7,624 nucleotides of DNA, from assembly GCA_017460265.1 (NCBI GenBank), contig JAFUBJ010000110.1, forward strand, positions 1-7,624. Reading direction: 5' to 3'. The translations under genes and the position numbers were made by a program. The stretch is from Atopobiaceae bacterium. GTDB lineage: Bacteria > Actinomycetota > Coriobacteriia > Coriobacteriales > Atopobiaceae. The notes under the pieces were generated by a model that searched no databases, was not told where the DNA came from, and saw nothing but the letters and a program-made list of their open reading frames with translations. Below, one piece after another: positions 5,249-7,624 of this stretch. Position 1 is the stretch's first letter. Each line of letters starts with the position of its first letter.

Positions 5249-7416
5249 TATGGAGCTGTGGGCAGCTGGCCCGTCTCGAGAATCTGCATGAGCGCAGCCT
5301 CGTCCAGCACCGGCACCCCCAGCTGCTGGGCCTTGGTCAGCTTGGATCCTGCCGCGGCACCCGCCACCACGTAGCTCGTCTTCTTCGACACGGAGCCAGA
5401 TACCTTGGCGCCCAGCTCCTTGAGGGCGTTGCCCGCTTCCGTGCGCTTCAGGGTCTCCAGCGTCCCCGTCAAGACAAAGGTGAGACCTGCGAGCGTCTGC
5501 GGGCGCACGGGTTCGACCACCTCTTCCTCAAGCACGACCCCCGCCTGGCGCAGGCGCTCTACCACGGCCATGTTGCGCGGTATGTAGAAGAACTCGTGCA
5601 GGCTCTGGGCAATCTTGGGACCAACGCCGTCCACCGCTGCGATGTCTTCCTCGCTCGCCAAAGACAGGGCCTCCATGGTGCCAAAACGCTGCGCGAGGGC
5701 TGTCGCGACGCTTGCGCCCACGTGGCGGATGCCAAGGCCAAAGAGGACCTTTGCGAGCCCGCGCCCCTTGCTCTCCTCGACCTGCGCCATGACCTTCTTG
5801 GCAATGGTGCGCCCGACCACGATCTTCTCGCCGGTAACGCTCATGCGGCCGGTCCACAGTTCTGCCAGCGCATCCTCGGACAGGCGGTCGTAGAAGTCGG
5901 CAACGTCAGTCAGAAGGCCCTGCTCGACCATGCCCTTCACCAGCTCGTCACCAAGGCCGTCGATGTCCATGGCGCCACGGCTGCCCCAGTGTATGAGGCG
6001 CTCGGACGCCTGCGCCGGGCAGTTGATGGAGACGCAGCGGTAGGCGACCTCCCCCTCCTCGCGAACCACGGGGCTCCCGCAGCTGGGGCAGACCTCGGGC
6101 ATGTCCCAAAGCGGCCTCGCCTCATGCGCAGGGCCCTCGTCGCCCTCGGTCACGGGGCCGACGACCTCGGGAATGACGTCTCCGGCCTTGTGGACGACGA
6201 TGGTGTCTCCCACGCGCACGTCCTTGCGGCGGATCTCGTCGATGTTGTGCAGGGTGGCACGCGCGATCGTAGAGCCCGCGACCACCACCGGGTCAAACTC
6301 CGCAACCGGCGTCAGCACGCCCGTACGACCCACCTGGATGCGAATCTCGCGCAACGTGGTGTGCTTCTCCTCGGGCGGAAACTTGTAGGCGATGGCCCAG
6401 CGTGGTGCGCGGGCCGTAAAGCCAAGTGCGGCCTGGCTGGCAAACGAGTCGACCTTCACCACCACGCCGTCGATGTCATAGTTGAGGTCCTCGCGATGAG
6501 CCAGCGCCTGCTCGCAGAAGGCATGCACCTCGGCTGCGGAATGGCAGAGCGCGGCATGGTCGTTCACGCTGAAGCCACAGTCACGCAGCCACTGGAGAAA
6601 CTCCCACTGGCTGGTCACCGAGACGGGCGCCACGTCCGCGATGGCATAGATGAAGGTCTCGAGGTCGCGGTGGGCCGTGACGCGCGGGTCCTTCTGGCGC
6701 AGGCTTCCTGCGGCGGCGTTACGCGGATTGGCAAAGGGCTCGCGTCCGGCGGCGTCAGCGTCCTCGTTAAGGCGAACGAAGCTGTGCTTGGGCATGTAGA
6801 CCTCGCCGCGCACCTCAATGGACTGGCCAAGGCCCTCCCCCACCACGCGAGAGAGGCCTGCCCCCTCGAGCGCCGCGGGCACGTCCTTGACCGTGAGCAC
6901 GTTGGCCGTGACGTTCTCGCCCGTGGTGCCATCGCCGCGCGTGGCCGCACGCACAAACTGGCCGTCACGATAGGTAAGCGCGATGCCCAAGCCGTCAATC
7001 TTGAGCTCACAGGTGTAGGCAACGGGGTTCTTCTCGCTTGCCCCAAGCGCCTCGTCCGTGCGGGCCAGCCATTCGTCAAGCTCGTCGAGACCCATGGCGT
7101 CATCCATGGAGTACATGCGCTGGGCATGGGCGACCGGCTCGAACTGCTCGCTCACGTAGCCACCCACGCGCTGCGTGTAGCTGTCTGGCGTGACAAGCTC
7201 GGGATGAGCGGCCTCGATGTCCAGGAGCTCGTGGCGCAGGCGGTCGAACTCGGCGTCGGTCATCTCCGGCGCGTCAAGCGCATAGTAGCGATAGGCTGCA
7301 TGGTTGAGCATCCGGTTGAGCTCTGCCGCACGGCGCGCGTAGTCGGCGCCACCACGCTCTGGCGTAGAAGGAGTCTCCTCGAAAGCGTCCCCAAAGAGCG
7401 ATGCCTGCTGGCCCAT
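5248..7416 (-). CDS. ligA: NAD+-dependent DNA ligase
   Basis: A 722-residue replicative ligase that seals nicks in duplex DNA using NAD+, joining Okazaki fragments and finishing repair. Numbered from the ATG at 7416: a short N-terminal extension with QASLF (4-8), the NMN-binding Ia domain (about 25-85, YYALDAPEMTDAEFD), the nucleotidyltransferase domain with the KIDG lysine (Lys139), a second DGVVVK motif (about 316-321), the OB domain, a four-Cys zinc finger (Cys443, 446, 461, 466), helix-hairpin-helix repeats (about 480-620) and a BRCT domain (about 637-716). All catalytic motifs are intact. It is longer than the usual 670 residues, through the N-terminal extension and what looks like a small insert near residue 521-535. 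The start is uncertain: ATG 7416 has AGGAGG 19 bases upstream, which is too far, and in-frame ATG 7500 and GTG 7533 lie further out. The product is certain. Confidence 0.95.
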   Translation of the reverse strand: MGQQASLFGDAFEETPSTPERGGADYARRAAELNRMLNHAAYRYYALDAPEMTDAEFDRLRHELLDIEAAHPELVTPDSYTQRVGGYVSEQFEPVAHAQRMYSMDDAMGLDELDEWLARTDEALGASEKNPVAYTCELKIDGLGIALTYRDGQFVRAATRGDGTTGENVTANVLTVKDVPAALEGAGLSRVVGEGLGQSIEVRGEVYMPKHSFVRLNEDADAAGREPFANPRNAAAGSLRQKDPRVTAHRDLETFIYAIADVAPVSVTSQWEFLQWLRDCGFSVNDHAALCHSAAEVHAFCEQALAHREDLNYDIDGVVVKVDSFASQAALGFTARAPRWAIAYKFPPEEKHTTLREIRIQVGRTGVLTPVAEFDPVVVAGSTIARATLHNIDEIRRKDVRVGDTIVVHKAGDVIPEVVGPVTEGDEGPAHEARPLWDMPEVCPSCGSPVVREEGEVAYRCVSINCPAQASERLIHWGSRGAMDIDGLGDELVKGMVEQGLLTDVADFYDRLSEDALAELWTGRMSVTGEKIVVGRTIAKKVMAQVEESKGRGLAKVLFGLGIRHVGASVATALAQRFGTMEALSLASEEDIAAVDGVGPKIAQSLHEFFYIPRNMAVVERLRQAGVVLEEEVVEPVRPQTLAGLTFVLTGTLETLKRTEAGNALKELGAKVSGSVSKKTSYVVAGAAAGSKLTKAQQLGVPVLDEAALMQILETGQLPTAP

Positions 7417-7463
7417 CGTTGCGTCTGCCAGGTGTCCTCCTGCCGCCGTCGTGAGCGCGTTCA

Positions 7464-7469
7464 ACTTTA
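7464..7469 (-). promoter_or_regulatory. possible -10 element of a ligA promoter
   Basis: TAAAGT on the minus strand, the same hexamer seen before mscL, lies 47 bases ahead of the ATG at 7416 and ahead of the AGGAGG at 7436-7441. No good -35 box is found at the right distance. If used, it would place the transcript start downstream of the two outer candidate start codons and support 7416. Confidence 0.2.
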
Positions 7470-7526
7470 CCGCAACGGCTTGTGCGCGGGGCTGACGCAT
7501 ATATTTGGTTTGTCCCGACCGATTAA

Positions 7527-7615
7527 CATACACTCATTTTTCGTCGATTAGCCTGCTGGTTTATCTAGCAGGGAGTTTATAAATCAAGAACGCAACAATT
7601 CGAAGTGAGTGTATG
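7527..7615. repeat. widely spaced 10-bp inverted repeat flanking a small hairpin
   Basis: CATACACTCA (7527-7536) and TGAGTGTATG (7606-7615) are exact inverted copies, 69 bases apart. Between them CCTGCT/AGCAGG (7552-7557, 7567-7572) can form a 6-bp stem with a 9-base loop. The stretch is AT-richer than its surroundings and contains TTTATAAAT (about 7576-7584). It looks like a regulatory region between ligA and whatever lies beyond the window; no coding sequence is supported here. Confidence 0.5.
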
Positions 7616-7624
7616 GTACCTGCT

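Noticed and set aside
5180..5374. Small plus-strand open frame starting MKYDADKERLVCPCCRKTN, resembling a Cys-rich zinc-knuckle peptide
   Set aside because: It has no ribosome binding site, its CPCC part comes from the inverted repeat unit, and it then runs antisense into ligA. The similar CCTKTNTMP reading on the other strand is simply the repeat read in the opposite orientation.
5212..7551. Very long plus-strand open frame (779 codons) opposite ligA
   Set aside because: LigA on the minus strand has every family motif. The antisense frame is a product of high GC codon bias and shows no domain.

Overview
The window is high-GC DNA with short intergenic gaps, strong GC bias at third codon positions and AGGAGG-type ribosome binding sites. 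Gene content suggests a host-associated actinobacterium of the Coriobacteriia (Olsenella/Atopobium/Collinsella type). It includes a MscL with a C-terminal zinc ribbon, a VTC-type polyphosphate polymerase paired with a DUF4956 membrane protein, an M32 carboxypeptidase and a ROK glucokinase. The taxonomic placement is inferred from gene style, not from a marker gene.

Layout. At the left edge lies the 5' part of a ROK-family sugar kinase on the minus strand (1-464). A 209-bp divergent gap separates it from a plus-strand pair: an M32 carboxypeptidase (674-2251) and, two bases after its stop, the D-aminoacyl-tRNA deacylase gene dtd (2254-2715). After a 105-bp gap comes mscL (2821-3240), closed by a strong hairpin terminator that can also serve the convergent operon on the other side. 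The rest is on the minus strand. A polyphosphate polymerase (4129-4917) is followed by a DUF4956 integral membrane protein (3372-4058). Upstream of them, across a 330-bp gap, is the NAD+-dependent DNA ligase ligA (5248-7416). The last 200 bases hold the ligA leader and the start of a further intergenic region.

How the genes fit together. The VTC-domain protein and the DUF4956 protein form the one clear functional module: a predicted cytoplasmic ATP-to-polyphosphate polymerase and a multi-pass membrane partner, a loose bacterial parallel to the yeast VTC complex. The others are housekeeping genes: sugar phosphorylation, peptide turnover, D-amino-acid proofreading, osmotic safety valve, and replication/repair.

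The least explained DNA is the 330-bp gap between ligA and the polymerase gene. It holds four copies of a 25-30 bp unit in a head-to-head, mirror-symmetric array (two direct, two inverted, each pair exactly 50 bp apart, centred on position 5150). Beside it are a 10-bp tandem repeat and a perfect 10-bp inverted repeat that covers the polymerase gene's ribosome binding site. No tRNA, rRNA, CRISPR array or recognisable insertion-sequence gene was seen.
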